From: Oscheius dolichura
Lineage: Eukaryota > Nematoda > Chromadorea > Rhabditida > Rhabditidae
Assembly (NCBI GenBank): GCA_932521035.1
Contig: OW051494.1
Span: forward strand, 5,876,001-5,940,000
Length of the DNA stretch: 64,000 nt
Reading direction: 5' to 3'
The translations under genes and the position numbers were made by a program. The notes beneath the pieces were generated by a model, which did not search any database, was not told the DNA's origin, and saw only the letters and a list, made by a program, of their open reading frames with translations. Within the stretch, counting starts at the first letter, position 1, and every line of letters begins with the position of its first letter. Below are positions 16,491 through 29,008 of this stretch, piece by piece.

Positions 16491-16870
16491 TTGATCACTA
16501 GCAGATAAGGCGGGCCAGGGCTTCGGAGGAGGGTGGTGTTGACGCGGATACAGAAACGGCCTCCGGAAAGGTACAACTGAGGGGGAAAACAGAGCAAAGG
16601 ACGCCGAGTTGTAGGCTCAATTTGCATGGGGTATGACCCTGACGTAGGAAGGAAGCGGGACGAGGGGCAGTTCACGATGACGAGCACCTTTTGGACGAGC
16701 CGGATGACGACAACATCTAATATCCTGAGCGGCCCCGGAATAGTCTACCAACGCATCCTGTTTCCTGAACTTCTCGCCTAGTAACTGAACCACGAGAGAT
16801 TTACAGCCCGCCCCCGGACCCGAGACTGTCTCCTCGGGTCGTCCTTGGCCAGTCTACATCGATCGCCCCG
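16491..16870. other. short divergent promoter region
   Basis: About 380 bp between the divergent starts of the insulin-like gene (minus) and the HDEL protein gene (plus). It is GC-rich with no coding evidence. TTGGCCAG near 16846-16853 may be a splice acceptor for the plus-strand gene. Confidence 0.4.
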
Positions 16871-19844
16871 ATGGTCGATCTCCTCGTCTTCCTCGCCCTG
16901 CTCCTGTCCCCCGCCAGGTGAACCTTATTTCCGGGGCTCCTTCAAGATTAATCGAGCTTCTGTTTTTCCGGCAAATCTGACAAATTGGCGTATTCAGAGG
17001 GGAAAGGCCCCATTTCGGATAATCTCTGGGATAAATTTAGTGGGGAATTTAGTGGGCATTTCCGGTTCGAATGAGAGAGAGAAGAGATTGCAGATGCCAC
17101 TGTCCTCATCTGGCCAAAATGAACAACCCCGAGGGCCCGTCGGCCCCGTCGCCCCTTCCTCCCGGGGACAAGGTATTCGAGGGAGGATGAGAGAGAGGAG
17201 GAGGAGACTGTTTAGGGCTGGGACTGGGACGAGACGGCGGCGCCGGGCAGCGTGCCGGAGGAGCACTTCATACAGACGTCGCTGGTACAGAGGGCGACGA
17301 CGGGTGAGTGGCGGGTGGGAAGATAATCTTCCCTGGGAAAGGAGCCATTTCCGGACGAGCTGCTTATGAGATTAATTGGAAACGGATATTGCAGGCGAGG
17401 AGAGAGACTTCGCTACGAAACTCGAGGCTACCCTCAAAAGATTACAAGAGAGCCTTCGAAAGGAGGCCCGGGTGACGATCGATAATGAAAATGTAAGTTT
17501 AGATACGGACACTAACAAATAACACGGAGGAGGACGAGTGAGACACAATAACACGGGGAGGAGAACGGCTGAGATTTGGCAAGAATGCGCTCTATTAAGT
17601 CAATTAGACCGCGGTGGCATGAATCATTCACCGCGAGAGGGCTGCTCCAAGACTTTTCTTCTTTTGAGTAATTAGCCCGAGCCGGCTAATAAGGCCTCGA
17701 TTCCAGATAGACTGTGCCGCCGGCCAGGAGCACTACCGCTGCGGGGACTTCCCCCCAGCCGGCCCCTACCATTTCCTCGTCGTCGAGGATTCGTGAGTTC
17801 GCGGGGAGATAGAGAGGCTAACGGACGGGTTCAGGAGCACGGGGGCGGCGGTGTACAGCGTGGACAGGAGACACAACTCGCGGAGTGGAGGAGCCATCGA
17901 AATGGCCTTATTGGAGTAAGTGGGACTGGGGTTTAACAGAATGACATCAGACGACGGACATGGCTCCGTTTTTGGCCCAATTAGGCTGTTTTAAAACACG
18001 CGACGGAAGGAGCCACACGACGCCTCAAATGAGCCACAGAATAACAAGAACCATTCCAGCGCCCTGTCGCGCCACTCCCCCTCGCCGCTGACGGTGTACG
18101 CCTCGAAGGAGGCCGAGCGGGAGATCGGCTTTATCCGGCGACTCTCCGCCAAGGAGCTGCAGGGTCTCAATGCCCGGCCGGTCGCCCCCCTGCCGAGGAG
18201 GAGCCCTCTCGAGATGAAACTCTTCGAGCCCAAAGTGCTCGAATTACGGTATCCCTCCGGAGTCCCCCCGATCCCCCGTTCTGCAGGAGCACCGCCGGTC
18301 TGGAGGATGTCCCCGAGAGCCGGCTGACCTCCTTCTCCTCCCAGGAAGAGTTCGACGCCGCCCTCAAAGACCATGCCAACGTGGTTGTCCTCTTCTGGAA
18401 TAACGGTAAGGGTGTCCCATTTGGAACATCCCCCTCTGTAGTTGACTCCGTCAGTGTCCACGTCTTCCATATCTGGGCTCGTCTCTCGGCCCAGTTCCCC
18501 CAGAAGGGCGTCCTCCTTGCCCAGGTCGAATGCCACAAGAACGGCCCCTTTTGCACCGGCCTCGGCCCAAGAGATTTCCGGACAGTCGTCGCTTACCAGT
18601 AGGCCGTCCCCAGTGGTTTTTGAGATATATTTCAGGAATGGCGTGAACGTGGCGTCGACGGACCTCTTGGGCGACGAGGAGTACTACGACCGATGGATCA
18701 GACTGTGAGATTTGTCAAAATATTGGCATCTGTTGTTTAAGGGTGACGAATGGCCCCGTAGTTGAGCTGAGGAACGAGACCGAGGTGTTGGCCGCGAAGA
18801 GAGGTATAGTCTCACAACACACCCTTTATTTTATCTAGGGAACCTCTTGGGAAGCACTTTTCCGGCAGTCGCCTTAGCCACCTTCGGGGACGACGCGTCA
18901 GCCGCCTTCAAACACTACAAAATTGCGGCCGAGCGCCTGTTGGGGCGATATGCCCTATCCTATCGGATCCAAAAAGGGTTTGTGACGGTTGAAAATAGCC
19001 ACTCGATGGGTTCAGAGCGGCAGATTCCGTTTCGACATTCCGGCCTCTTGAAAAGAAGAAAAGAATAGACTATGATGGCCGATTTGATCCAAGCTCGTTA
19101 ATCAGTTTCGTGGCCAGAAGTTCGGAACCTGCTCTGGTAAGAGATGGTATGAAAAGGGAAAGATGGAAAAGTTTAGGTTGATATAAGTGATGGATTCTCG
19201 ACAGATGCTCTTTTCCATCAACCAAAGGATATTCTCTTATTTGAAGGGTTTGAAGGAGAGAGTATTCTTGAAAAGATCATATCCGAAGAGATAAAAAAGG
19301 GTACAATTATTACAAAACATACAAGGTGAGTTTTCTCCATCTCCGTAAAGATTTCCTTGTAGCGCAGACGTTAAAATAGCTGAGACCCTCGTCTTAAATA
19401 TAACAGGACCCGTAGTTGTTCTCTTCAAAAAGGTTTCCAAATAGTTTAGAATATTACATTTTATCAAAGGAAAAAGTGGCCTACACGTCTATCGATAAAC
19501 TTTTACATACTGATGATCTAACGAACTGGATAAAAACGAACCATTATACTGGTAAATGAATAGCCGCTCTAGTCATATAAATTAGCTTCAGTAACATTAT
19601 CACCGAAGGAAGTCCATCCTCTGAGGCTATTCCAAATTATATCGGCAAATAACAAGTTTGGCAAACAAGAAATTGTTCTCCTCCCGGATCACACCTTGCT
19701 GCAAGAAGTATCACTTCCAAGTGCTGGATACCAATATGTTATTTTTAGGGACCATCTGAGCATCTGGATGGTGGAGGACTGACCACCCAAGGGTGCCCGT
19801 TCATGGGCGGTGGCGGGGCTGCTCTAAATCATGACGAGCTATGA
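16871..19844 (+). CDS. ER-luminal thioredoxin-fold protein with C-terminal HDEL (TXNDC16/ERp90-like)
   Basis: Signal peptide [15 protein letters not shown] in exon 1 (16871-16917). Exons that join in phase: 17094-17172, 17216-17303, 17395-17492, 17707-17792, 17835-17915, 18060-18248, 18287-18405, 18442-18598, 18636-18704, 18742-18803, 18839-18977, 19016-19136, 19177-19325, 19363-19432, 19470-19551, 19592-19707, 19749-19844. A thioredoxin-like fold is visible in [18 protein letters not shown] followed by an amphipathic helix, but the CxxC redox site is absent, so it should not act as an oxidoreductase there. The C-terminus is NHDEL-stop, an ER retention signal, which argues strongly that the model is read through to its true end. 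The family call (TXNDC16/ERp90) rests on multi-thioredoxin ER organisation and is tentative. Odd: 5' exons are GC-rich and exons after about 19,000 are AT-rich. Confidence 0.8.
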
Positions 19845-20231
19845 AGAGAAATTAAGAAGACAAAATTAAAACTTGAATTTATAGAACCGTATGTAAGAGA
19901 TAATGAGTGAGAAAAACACGGGGAGATGTTAATTTATAGATAGTAGAAATGAAATGAGATCAAACTCTAATATATGGGAATTTCCTATGGAGAGGGGAGT
20001 CGTCGTAGTTTACAAGAGATTCGATGAGGTCCATCCAAACCGGGAATACATAATAAACAGTGAAAGACGGGTATCACAAATAAATATAAGATACTAAGGT
20101 CTAACAACCTGAGGATATGCCGTACATAAAAAAAGCCAACAGGCAAAACACGCATCACGAGACCCAGTGAGAAGACGCATCTAAATGATTCTCTTCACAA
20201 ACTTCCAAATAAAAAGCTGACCTTAGTTTAT
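19845..20231. other. short convergent intergenic region
   Basis: About 390 bp of AT-rich DNA between the stops of the HDEL protein (plus) and BRE1 (minus). It probably consists of two 3' UTRs. No other feature is seen. Confidence 0.5.
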
Positions 20232-23200
20232 TTAGCCTATATACGCTCGTTGGAAATCATTAGCTCCGAATCCAGCGTTACATTTTGGACACTTCCGCTG
20301 CCTCGTGTCATATCTAAATGCAAAACTAAACCCATCGTTGGTTTACTAACCTAGTCTTCAAGCAGTGCATACAAAAAACATGGAAACATTTTGTCAAAAT
20401 AGCGTCCTTTCTGTTTACTTTGCATGAAGGACACGTTAATGCTTCTTTCAACTGGCGGATTTCTTCACTCATAACAGCATCAGTGCTTCCTAGTTTCTCA
20501 CAACGTTTCACTCTTAAATATATATGATAGTAAAAAAACGATGTTGGTAAACTCACCTATCCAGCTTCTTTTTTACAACACTGTTGTCTTCCTCGAGCCG
20601 TCTAACTTTCTGTGCAATTATATCATGCTGTTGATTTTTAGAAATAACTGTTTCCTGCATAGATTTGACTTGAGCAGTTAGTTTTTCTTTGTCAGCTTTT
20701 AACTGACTAAGTTCAACGGCTTTTTCAAATGTCTGTTTTTTTAAGATCTCAACAGAGCAACGTAGTATGCTGAAAGAGAACACGTTTTACCAACGATGAA
20801 ACTAACGATGCTTCCTTCATTTTGCATGACAATGCTGAATTAATCGCTTTTTGGGTATCTTCCAGATGTTGCCGTTCACTTTGGGTAGCTTGAAGTTGAT
20901 GTTTGTAATGATCAACTTTTACATCCAGCAAGGACTACAAACTTTCTGTATATAACAAACCAATTTTTACGCACCTTTTCTTCTCTTAATTTGGATTCTG
21001 TTTGACTGCTTGAAATTTTATCTCCCATCATCTTCATTTTTTCTTCTTCGTGATGTTGTGCACGGCGTATCAAATCAGTATTTTGTTCTTGAAGGTCTTC
21101 CAAGGCCTGTAAGATATTTTTTTATCTATTAAGAGAGCCCCCGCTAAAAAATGTACCTGCCCAATGCTCTCCATTTCTTGTGTTATCGATTCATCGCCCT
21201 GCTTCAGATTCTCAATTTGATGATTCAATGAGGCAATTTTAGCATCTTTTTCGTCTAAGAGATGCTTGAACTGTGCTTCTAAGATATGTTTTCGAAGATT
21301 CTCTTCCATTTCTTTCAGACGCTGTATTTCTTGACGTAGACAATTATTTTCTTGTTTTAGCTGTTGATACCGATTAGGTAAATTGCTGAATTGTATGACA
21401 TATCACCGCATAAACTGTCAAACCTTTCATCAATATCATCATTCTCTTCTTCGGGGACGATTGGCACTAGATAATATTTTTCATTTTTCTTTTTTTCGTT
21501 TTCTAATTCTTGTGAATTCTAGGGGAAAAATGTAAGATACATGGTGGTACTAACCTTAATATAGGCTTGAACCGAATCTTTCCATTTTTTACGCATCCTT
21601 GCACATTCTGATTTGTGTTGCGCGATCTGAGCTGTAAACGATTCTTTCCACGTCCTGATATCTTTATTTTCAGCAGAACCCTGAATGATGGATGAAGCTA
21701 ATGAAACAGATGAGAGATGTAACTCACAGAATTAACAATACTTTTCAATGCCATTTCAAACTCGTTTCTAAGGGCTTCCAACTCAGACTGCAACATTTCC
21801 TTATCTCGTTGCAATTTTTCATTTGTTTGTTGCAATTTTTTCACAGTTCGATCGTAGTTTTGTTTAGTGTGCTCTAGATTATTTTGGAAATCCTCTCGAA
21901 GCAATTCTAGCTCTTCCTTGTTGGCACTATCAGCGGATCTGAAAATAAATGTTAAACTCCTGAAAACAGAATTACGTAACGCGTCGTAGCTCGTCCGTCA
22001 TCAAAGCCAGATACATTTTAACTTCTTTAGTTTGTTCGGAGTCATTGGTTATTATTGGTGCTTCCACCTAAACTGAGGTAAACGAAGCGCGTTAAGATAG
22101 ATAAAGAACCACTAGTTTTGCCCGTTGCAATTCCTCAGCCTGTCGCCGGATAGTAGCATTCAATTCACTTATTTCGGTTAATCGAGTAGCTGCCAATTCA
22201 GCGTTACTTTCGGCTTCAAATCTAAGCTCCTCCATCTTAATTCCCCTAGTCTACAAAAAGCTGAACATCGCAAATACCTGTTTCGAAGCAAAACCGTGGT
22301 CCACATCCGTCAACAATTCCTCCGGTAAAGAAGAGCCGTTTAATTTTGTGATATCTGGTGATTCACAAGAAGAGTTATTAATTTTTCTTCGTTCCTAAAA
22401 ATAAATGATTGAAAATATTTGCCATATATACCTTGATTTCACTCCATAGCTTAAAATCTAGCTTATTTACCAATCGGTTAGCCTTGTTTAGATCATGTTT
22501 TAAATCATTGATCTCCTTTAGTTGTTCCTCATTTTTTGTTTCAAGTTGACTGATTTTGTCTTCTGCTTCGCGTAACTTTAATTTGTATAGCATGTTATAA
22601 ATGTTGATTTCTTACCTTTTGTTTGCAGTCGGCATATTTATTCTGTAATTTTATAACTTCCTTATTCAAACGAGAATTGTCATCAGAAAGAATTGCATTT
22701 GTATGGACAGTTTCGTTAAAAGCATCGTCTCTATTGTTCATTTCTGTAAATTAAATAAATCATCAAAATGACCTGTGTATACTACTAGACGTACCTGACA
22801 TGTAAATATTCAATTTATGAGTGAATATTTTTAGTTGTTCCGACCGTTGGCAATTACTTTGCAAAATTTGTTGAAGCAGGGAAACACTGAAGTTATTTAT
22901 ACGAAGATAACATGGAATAAAGGCAGCAACTATTTTATTTACTAATTGTCATAGAAAAAAAGATTTAAAATGTCTACCTGGTACTGATACGTTTTTCATA
23001 GACTTTCTGTCGCTCCTCTTCATTCATTTGTACAACTTCTTCGAGGAAATTAGTGGATTCACCATTTGTTTCAAGTAGATGCTGTACTTCAGAGGGATTC
23101 GATCCTCTCAACAAAATGGTTCGGAGCTGTTCATCTAACTAAAAAACGATAATTAAATATAGCGAAAAAAATTATACATTATTCCAATACCGGTTGATGG

Positions 23201-23590
23201 TATAGCTTGTATTTTCATCAGTATATTGCCTTTGTCGTAATCTTTCTATTTCCCGATCTTTCTCAGCTATTATCTAAAATCTCATTACAATTTTGTGAAT
23301 GACACTGATGTACTTTATCTTTATGACGAAGAGTTTCTGACAGCTTGTACACTTGTACTCTACTTTTCTTCTCTTCGATATCATTCTAAAATTAAAGTCA
23401 TTTTCAAAGCAGAAGACGTGTTCGAGAATGCAACATTTTTGATAAGTCTATTTCTAAATGTACTTACCACTCCGGAAACAGAGAGTAAGCGCACTGATTC
23501 GAATTCACATCTTCTTCTCTTTGTAGCATCCTCATATCCCGCTTGAGAGTCGTCAGGATCATCGGACCCCTCAGGAGAGGAGCGTTTCAT
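20232..23590 (-). CDS. BRE1: E3 ubiquitin-protein ligase BRE1 (RNF20/40)
   Basis: Nuclear RING E3 that monoubiquitinates histone H2B with RAD6, needed for H3K4 methylation and elongation. The protein starts [18 protein letters not shown] (ATG 23590-23588) with a basic KRRR stretch, continues as a very long run of coiled-coil exons (for example [19 protein letters not shown]), and ends in a C3HC4 [34 protein letters not shown], then [20 protein letters not shown] and RAYIG-stop. The C-terminal 60 residues are almost those of animal BRE1 proteins. About 15 introns, mostly 35-50 nt. TTGTTCAG shortly upstream of the ATG is a likely trans-splice acceptor. Nothing is missing. Confidence 0.95.
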
Positions 23591-24700
23591 TTCAGCTCTT
23601 CTGAACAATAAAATGAAAAAAAAAACTATTATAAAATATAAGTAGCAAAAACTCCGGCTATGTATCATTCTCAAGAAGTAAAGTTAATTGCTAGTAGAAC
23701 GAATACTGAAAATGTAAAGGTTGCGTTTAGTATTGTTTTTACTGTACTATTTTTAGGAAAAAACACCTTTCTCATAAATTTCTCTACTTGAAAGCTTTTC
23801 ATTGTAAAATGAAGCGTGCTATATTACTGCATTGGAAAAGCAAAAAAGAATAATTTGCTGAACGGCTGTGTTTTGCATACAACCAGCGTCTTATAAAAAC
23901 CAGTAAACTTGAGTCTGCACAGTGCTTATGACTTTTCCCCCTAAATCATACGAATATTCGAAATAGACTTCAAAACTTTTTCTTTTCTTTTGACGGCGCC
24001 GAGTCTTACTTAGTTAAGTTCTCGCTATCGTCACTTTACGGCAATGAGATATACTGCTTTTGCGCTAAGAATTCTAACAATAATTCGAGTGTTTGTTTTC
24101 AGACTATACGTATAGCATATACTGAAAGAATCCAGATATCGAAAAAAAGCAAAGAAAGCTGAGTACGGACCGTAGGGCTGGGCTTCCCGGGACGTCGGCA
24201 ATATTTCAAATACGTAATTACGTAGTTCCCATAAAAAGGCTTTTCGGGTTCCACTATATGGCCCCTTCTTTTACTTTAAAGTAAAGCTTTACCCTCATTC
24301 TCCTGCACAAAACCTGGTGACAGTGTGCTGATGATATAGTCTGTTTCAAATGGAAAAACTTTTCCCGCACGGTTCGGACCTTCAAATTTTTCTTTCGGCC
24401 CAACCATGCAGAAAGGGGAGTCACAGAGGAAACGCGCTCGCTTTCTTTCACAACTTCCCCGACCATATAAGTTTCCATTATTGCAGGTTTTCTGCACATG
24501 TATATATAATCAAATATAGAAATATATAAATACCTGCAATTACACATCAGCGGCAGCAGAAAACATGATTGCCAGGCCAATGGGGTATACCCCCGATGCG
24601 CCCATGTGTGACTGTTCGTTATGCTTTGTTTTATTCTTTTCTTGAGATCTTCCTTTCCTGTATGCATCCAACCTTTGATCGTATATCTTTACTCTATTTG
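23591..24700. other. divergent intergenic region, no gene seen
   Basis: About 1.1 kb between the BRE1 start (minus) and the RRM gene start (plus). AT-rich overall with GC-richer islands at 24,160-24,210 and 24,300-24,450. Minus-strand open frames of up to 137 codons exist but look non-coding. Near 24,315 and 24,378 there are weak matches to Pol III A-box (TGGTGACAGTG) and B-box (GGTTCGGACC) words, but no tRNA can be folded from them. Confidence 0.5.
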
Positions 24701-24703
24701 CAG
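24690..24703 (+). promoter_or_regulatory. putative trans-splice acceptor before RRM gene
   Basis: CTCTATTTGCAG ends 19 bases upstream of the ATG at 24723, with no upstream exon evident. Confidence 0.45.
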
Positions 24704-24722
24704 GCGACGCTGATAAAGTTTT

Positions 24723-25758
24723 ATGTGTTTGAGACTTTGTGTAACAAATATTGGTTTTCACATAACTGAAAATGTGTTAGAAGAATATTTTGGGCAGTTC
24801 GGCCCTATTTCGGAATGTACTCTGAAAACAGATTACCTAACAGGTTATTTTCACATTACAGTTCAATTTATTTTTAGGGGAGAGCAGAGGTTTTGCATTC
24901 ATTACATTTACAAATGAACAATCAACAAAACGTTGTCTTCAGATAACATCGCATAGAATTCAGGAAAGAGCAGCATATGTTTTTTCTGAGGAACAGGTTT
25001 GTTGTTTTTTTATACATGGTCAATACTTACAGGAGAATCTTTCTGCACATGTTCCGCGTACAAAAAAACTTTTTATATCTCTTCTTGGCTTACGGTCTGT
25101 ATCAGAATCAGAAATATATGAAGTTTTTCGTGAGTATGGAGATATTGCCTCAATCGAATTTGATAATGTTTGTTTAAATTTCTAAATGAAAACTTACTTT
25201 CACTTAGAATGGCGGTTTAACCTATCCTTTGTACTGTATTTTATACTTTCGAAACCACAACTCAGTGGATCATTGCTTGACACGGTCACATTGTATACAG
25301 GGAAGGTATACCTAGATCATAGACAATGAGTCTTCATTTTTTTAGAACAGTATTTGTGAAAAGAGCCACTTCACGTGAAGAAGTCAAGTTAGCAGAGCAA
25401 CGTGAACGTGAACTTCAAGCTGCTAAAGCGCAAGTATTTCGTAAAATGCATTGCCCATTTAATGAAATTTGAGGCAAAGAAAGTTTATGGAGCGCATTGC
25501 CCTACACAAAATGTAACAGTCGTACAACCACGTCTGTTTTCGGCTGCTCCGTCTCTGCTAAATAATCATGCCGCGGAATTAGCAAGTATGATATCACTTG
25601 CTTACAATCAAAAATTACATTTAGATTCTACGTCGCGTAAACGGCCCACCGGTGATAGTAGAAGTTTGTTTCTAAACTCATTATTTATCTTGAAATTTCC
25701 AGTGTATCAGCCAACCGCGTCAAAAAAGGTGGATCTCAGCGGCTATGGTTATGTTTAA
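24723..25758 (+). CDS. tandem-RRM RNA-binding protein
   Basis: The first RRM starts MCLRLCVTNIGFHITENV, has VLEEYFGQFGPISECTLKTD and, after a 39-nt intron, a good RNP1 motif (SRGFAFITF). The second begins TKKLFISLLGLRSVSESE and EIYEVFREYGDIASIEFDN, but its RNP1-like strand (YPLYCILYF) is degenerate, so it may bind RNA weakly. A charged helix follows (REEVKLAEQRERELQAAKA), then a low-complexity segment and a C-terminus SGYGYV. The general design is that of hnRNP A/B, DAZAP1 or Musashi relatives; I cannot choose among them. The stop is only 115 bp from the next start on the same strand, which suggests polycistronic transcription with TRMT44. Confidence 0.75.
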
Positions 25759-25854
25759 CTGCCTATTGATAAAGATTTATATCGATACGATGGTTACTTT
25801 ATTGCTGCATTCATAGTCATTACTCTACATTCTCTTTAAAACTTCTGCTTTAAA

Positions 25855-25868
25855 AAATTATACTTCAG
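25855..25868 (+). promoter_or_regulatory. putative trans-splice acceptor before TRMT44
   Basis: TATACTTCAG ends 5 bases before the ATG at 25874, within the 115-bp gap after the upstream gene. This is typical of a downstream operon gene. Confidence 0.55.
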
Positions 25869-25873
25869 ATAAA

Positions 25874-28120
25874 ATGAATTTATCATGCTGGAGGCAAGTC
25901 GCCAGTGATGCAGTTCATTATGATGAGACAATTGACCATAAAGCCTTCTTCAGCAAGGTATAAGATTAATGACATAGAAGCAATATAATTACAGCTTGTT
26001 TCAATATGGAGAAATCAAGTACAATCAATTAACAGAAGAATAGCTGCGTCGAAGCTAATATCTGACGAAGGTACAGAATACAGTGAAGTTCTAAAGCAAC
26101 TTCCTCCCCAGATATTACAACTAATCAGCCGTAAGGGATTTATAAAAGTTAAAATAATGTCTGTATAGGCCATCAAACTCCTTTTGAGATCAGAAAATTA
26201 ATTCCAAAAGAAAAAAACGGCTCGTGGTCTTCCTTTGAAGTTTCTATTGAAGATCACTCTAATACAGGTGTTTTTTAAATTGAAAATTCCTTAATGGTTT
26301 GCTTTAGATGAACTTTCAGCATTATTTGTCCCAGTACAGTTAGAGGCGACATTAAATAAATATAGCGCCCATGTTAACTTTCCATATGCTTTTGGATTGA
26401 AAATAGCGGATGATAAAAGATATGTTAAATTTTAGTTTTGCTCACATTTGAATTTACCATTTATTTTTCACTGGGCGTGCCTTCAGTGGTAGGTGAAGAA
26501 GAAACTAGATGGTTACAAACCAAAGTTTTTCCTGCTTTGTATGGGTGGATTCAACGAATGGACCCCGATAAGAAAATCAGAGTCACAAACAGGTTGCTAA
26601 CTATTTGACAATTATCTTTAATTATAGACTGTTAAATGTCGAGTCATACTATCAGAGATATATGAAAATGAAAAACGATTATGGATATAACCTATGCAAA
26701 GTTTGTAGCACGCTTTTTGTTAAGCAATTTATTTAGATATGGACGGAAAAAACAGATCCGCAAAAATATGTTTTCGAAGACTGTGGCATTGCTAGCTATT
26801 TATTGGTATCATTCTGTTTTTAAATATTTTAATTGAATTTACAGGAAACATGGTCTCGGACCAACCGTAAGCCAAAACGCTTTGCAGATCTCGGATGTGG
26901 AAACGGTTTGCTCGTACACCTGTTAAATATGGAAGGAGTTCGTTAAAGCCATAGAGTCGTTAATATATGCTTCAGGTTGAAGGTGTAGGCTTAGATATCC
27001 GGGAGCGAAAAATTTGGAAAAATGTACTTGCGAAGACAGACCTCAGGTTTTCTAATTTGAATACATAAAATTATCAGGCATTTTAGAGAGTTCGTAGTAG
27101 ATCCAACATTAAATCCTCCAAATCTCTCGGATCGTTGTGATTACCTCATTGGAAATCATTCCGATGAATTATCTCCATACGTCCCCGTTATGGCAGCGCG
27201 GTGACTTTTTTACACTCTTCTTCTTATGCTACTTATCAGAATGCGGTGTGAATTTTTTCTACTTCCTTGCTGTCCTTATGATTTTCACGGAAAATATAAT
27301 GCCAGACCCGGCAAGCAGGGAAGCACCTATGCCGGTTTTCTTGAGTTTTTGCGTAATGTATGTAAGAGACTCGGCTTTGATATTGAAGAAGGTAAGATAA
27401 TGTTTGAAAGAAAATCTTAATGTTCAAGATCGCCTGAGTATCCCAAGTTCAAAACGAGTAAGGTAGCATATTTATTATTTAATATAACTGTATTTTCAGT
27501 TGTGTATTATCGGACGTATTCCTCTTGGCGGACTACCCTCATCTGACATCATCGAACAGCGTATACAAGAATTGCTTACTGAACATAGATGTGTGGAGGT
27601 GAAACCTTTTGTAGCTAGAGCTAAAAATCAGGAGGTAAGCATAACTCTTCATGTAATATAAGCAGTAGATTCGAAATTGTACAAATATTCCACGTGATAT
27701 CGCCCATCAGTTAACAATGCGTATTTTCAATGCTCTACTTGAGGCAGACCCACACAAAAAGATGAAGTAAGTGTTTCACTTTAAGTTTCATCTTTTTACA
27801 GTGGTTGGCGCTGCGGCGGTGCTGTTCCAATTAGTGAAATGATTAAGATATTATCAGATGAAGACAAATCAACTCTCCTTAAAAACCAGGACGGAGGATT
27901 TCAAACATTTTTGAAAAATCAACATCAAGCATTTCATGTATCCTTGTAGAAATTTTTCTATATAACTTTATAGGTTTATGGTGGAAAAGTGCATATTCGT
28001 AACTTTTACGAAATGAAGAAGAAATCAACCGCTAATGGTTCCTCAAAATGTTGGATGCTACAGTACCACCCGGATGGATGCCTATATGGAACAACCTGTA
28101 AGTTTATTCATGATAGTTAA
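25874..28120 (+). CDS. TRMT44: tRNA (uracil-2'-O-)-methyltransferase TRMT44
   Basis: Predicted SAM-dependent enzyme that makes 2'-O-methyluridine at position 44 of serine tRNAs. The start is MNLSCWRQVASDAVHYDET. The methyltransferase core is split over exons near 26,880-27,330: FADLGCGNGLLVHLL (SAM-binding GxGxG-type loop), GVGLDIRERKIW, then CDYLIGNHSDELSPYVPV and, across an intron, the P-C-C-x-Y-D-F segment that follows it in this family. The C-terminal part has GWRCGGAVPISEM and ends CWMLQYHPDGCLYGTTCKF followed by IHDS-stop, a CCCH-like cysteine arrangement also seen at the end of TRM44 proteins. Introns are mostly 35-50 nt. The exon junctions between 27,200 and 27,300 are uncertain. Confidence 0.9.
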
Positions 28121-29008
28121 CTTCGATTTTTACTCTTCTATATGTTATTTTTTGTTGATACTTTATGAGATATTATGTGAAATAATTGTTTCTATTTTTA
28201 ATACACCTATGAAGAGTTTGCTATTTGTTTTTATCGATGCTACCTACGTTTTACGAACTATGTTATATCGTAATTTTGGTTTAATTTGACATTTACTACC
28301 ATAAAACCAGTTTTCGCTATTGGAAAATTGCTTTATATTCTTGATTAGCTGGTTAGGTTCATGCGGTGTCGGCGCTTTCAGCCGATTCTCGGCCGGCTGT
28401 GTAAATGTATAGAGACGCAGGCCCAATGGGCGGCCCGTGAGGACTTCACGTATGTCAATGTCACTGAAGATACAACCGCAACTGAGCTGTACATGTCTAA
28501 ATATGATTACCAACCTCGATTTGCTTGCTTTTTCAATATCCCTCCTATAATTTACTCGTTCCATGCGTGCGTGCATTTGGTTTGTTATATTTTAATGATA
28601 GTTTTATATAGAATGGTTTTTTTACAATGTACCACTCGAGGAAAGTTTCAAAAATCAAGCCGTTTCACATCGGCGTAATCTAACAATAGATGGTAAATTA
28701 ATTCTCTTATCAAAGTTCCACCTCCCCCTATCAGACATTATCGCTTTTTGCTTCCGACCTTTTTAGAATAATGATAAATTTAGGAAAATGATAAGAATAG
28801 ATATAACTCTTTTCCGCCATATAAAAGTAGATATGTTTCACAATACGGGTTTCCCCCTAAATGAAAGCTTGGACGAAGATCGATTTGTTTCGCAATGCGA
28901 GCTCGTTTGACTCAAAGAATGGCGCTTTCCGCATAGATTTTTTCTTTACAAATGACTTTCTTGTTTTTAATAGCAAAAACTTTATTTTCAGGAACTTGTT
29001 TGTCAAGC
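28121..29008. other. intergenic region with one doubtful open frame
   Basis: About 890 bp between TRMT44 and kinesin. It includes a local GC-richer patch at 28,350-28,450 (see the open frame at 28361-28678) and a TTTATTTTCAG acceptor at about 28981-28991 before the kinesin start. Confidence 0.5.
28361..28678 (+). CDS. hypothetical small protein with one membrane segment, doubtful
   Basis: An ATG-initiated frame of 105 codons. It has an N-terminal basic/Cys stretch, an acidic middle and one hydrophobic stretch (ACVHLVCYILMIVLY). I recognise no family. In an AT-rich region a frame this long is somewhat unusual, but the opposite strand is open here as well, and there is no splice or UTR support. 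It may be chance or a remnant of another sequence. Confidence 0.25.
   Translation: MRCRRFQPILGRLCKCIETQAQWAAREDFTYVNVTEDTTATELYMSKYDYQPRFACFFNIPPIIYSFHACVHLVCYILMIVLYRMVFLQCTTRGKFQKSSRFTSA

Noticed and set aside
24300..24400. Pol III small RNA gene from A-box-like and B-box-like words
   Set aside because: The words are imperfect, and no stable tRNA or known small RNA fold or poly-T terminator could be fitted.
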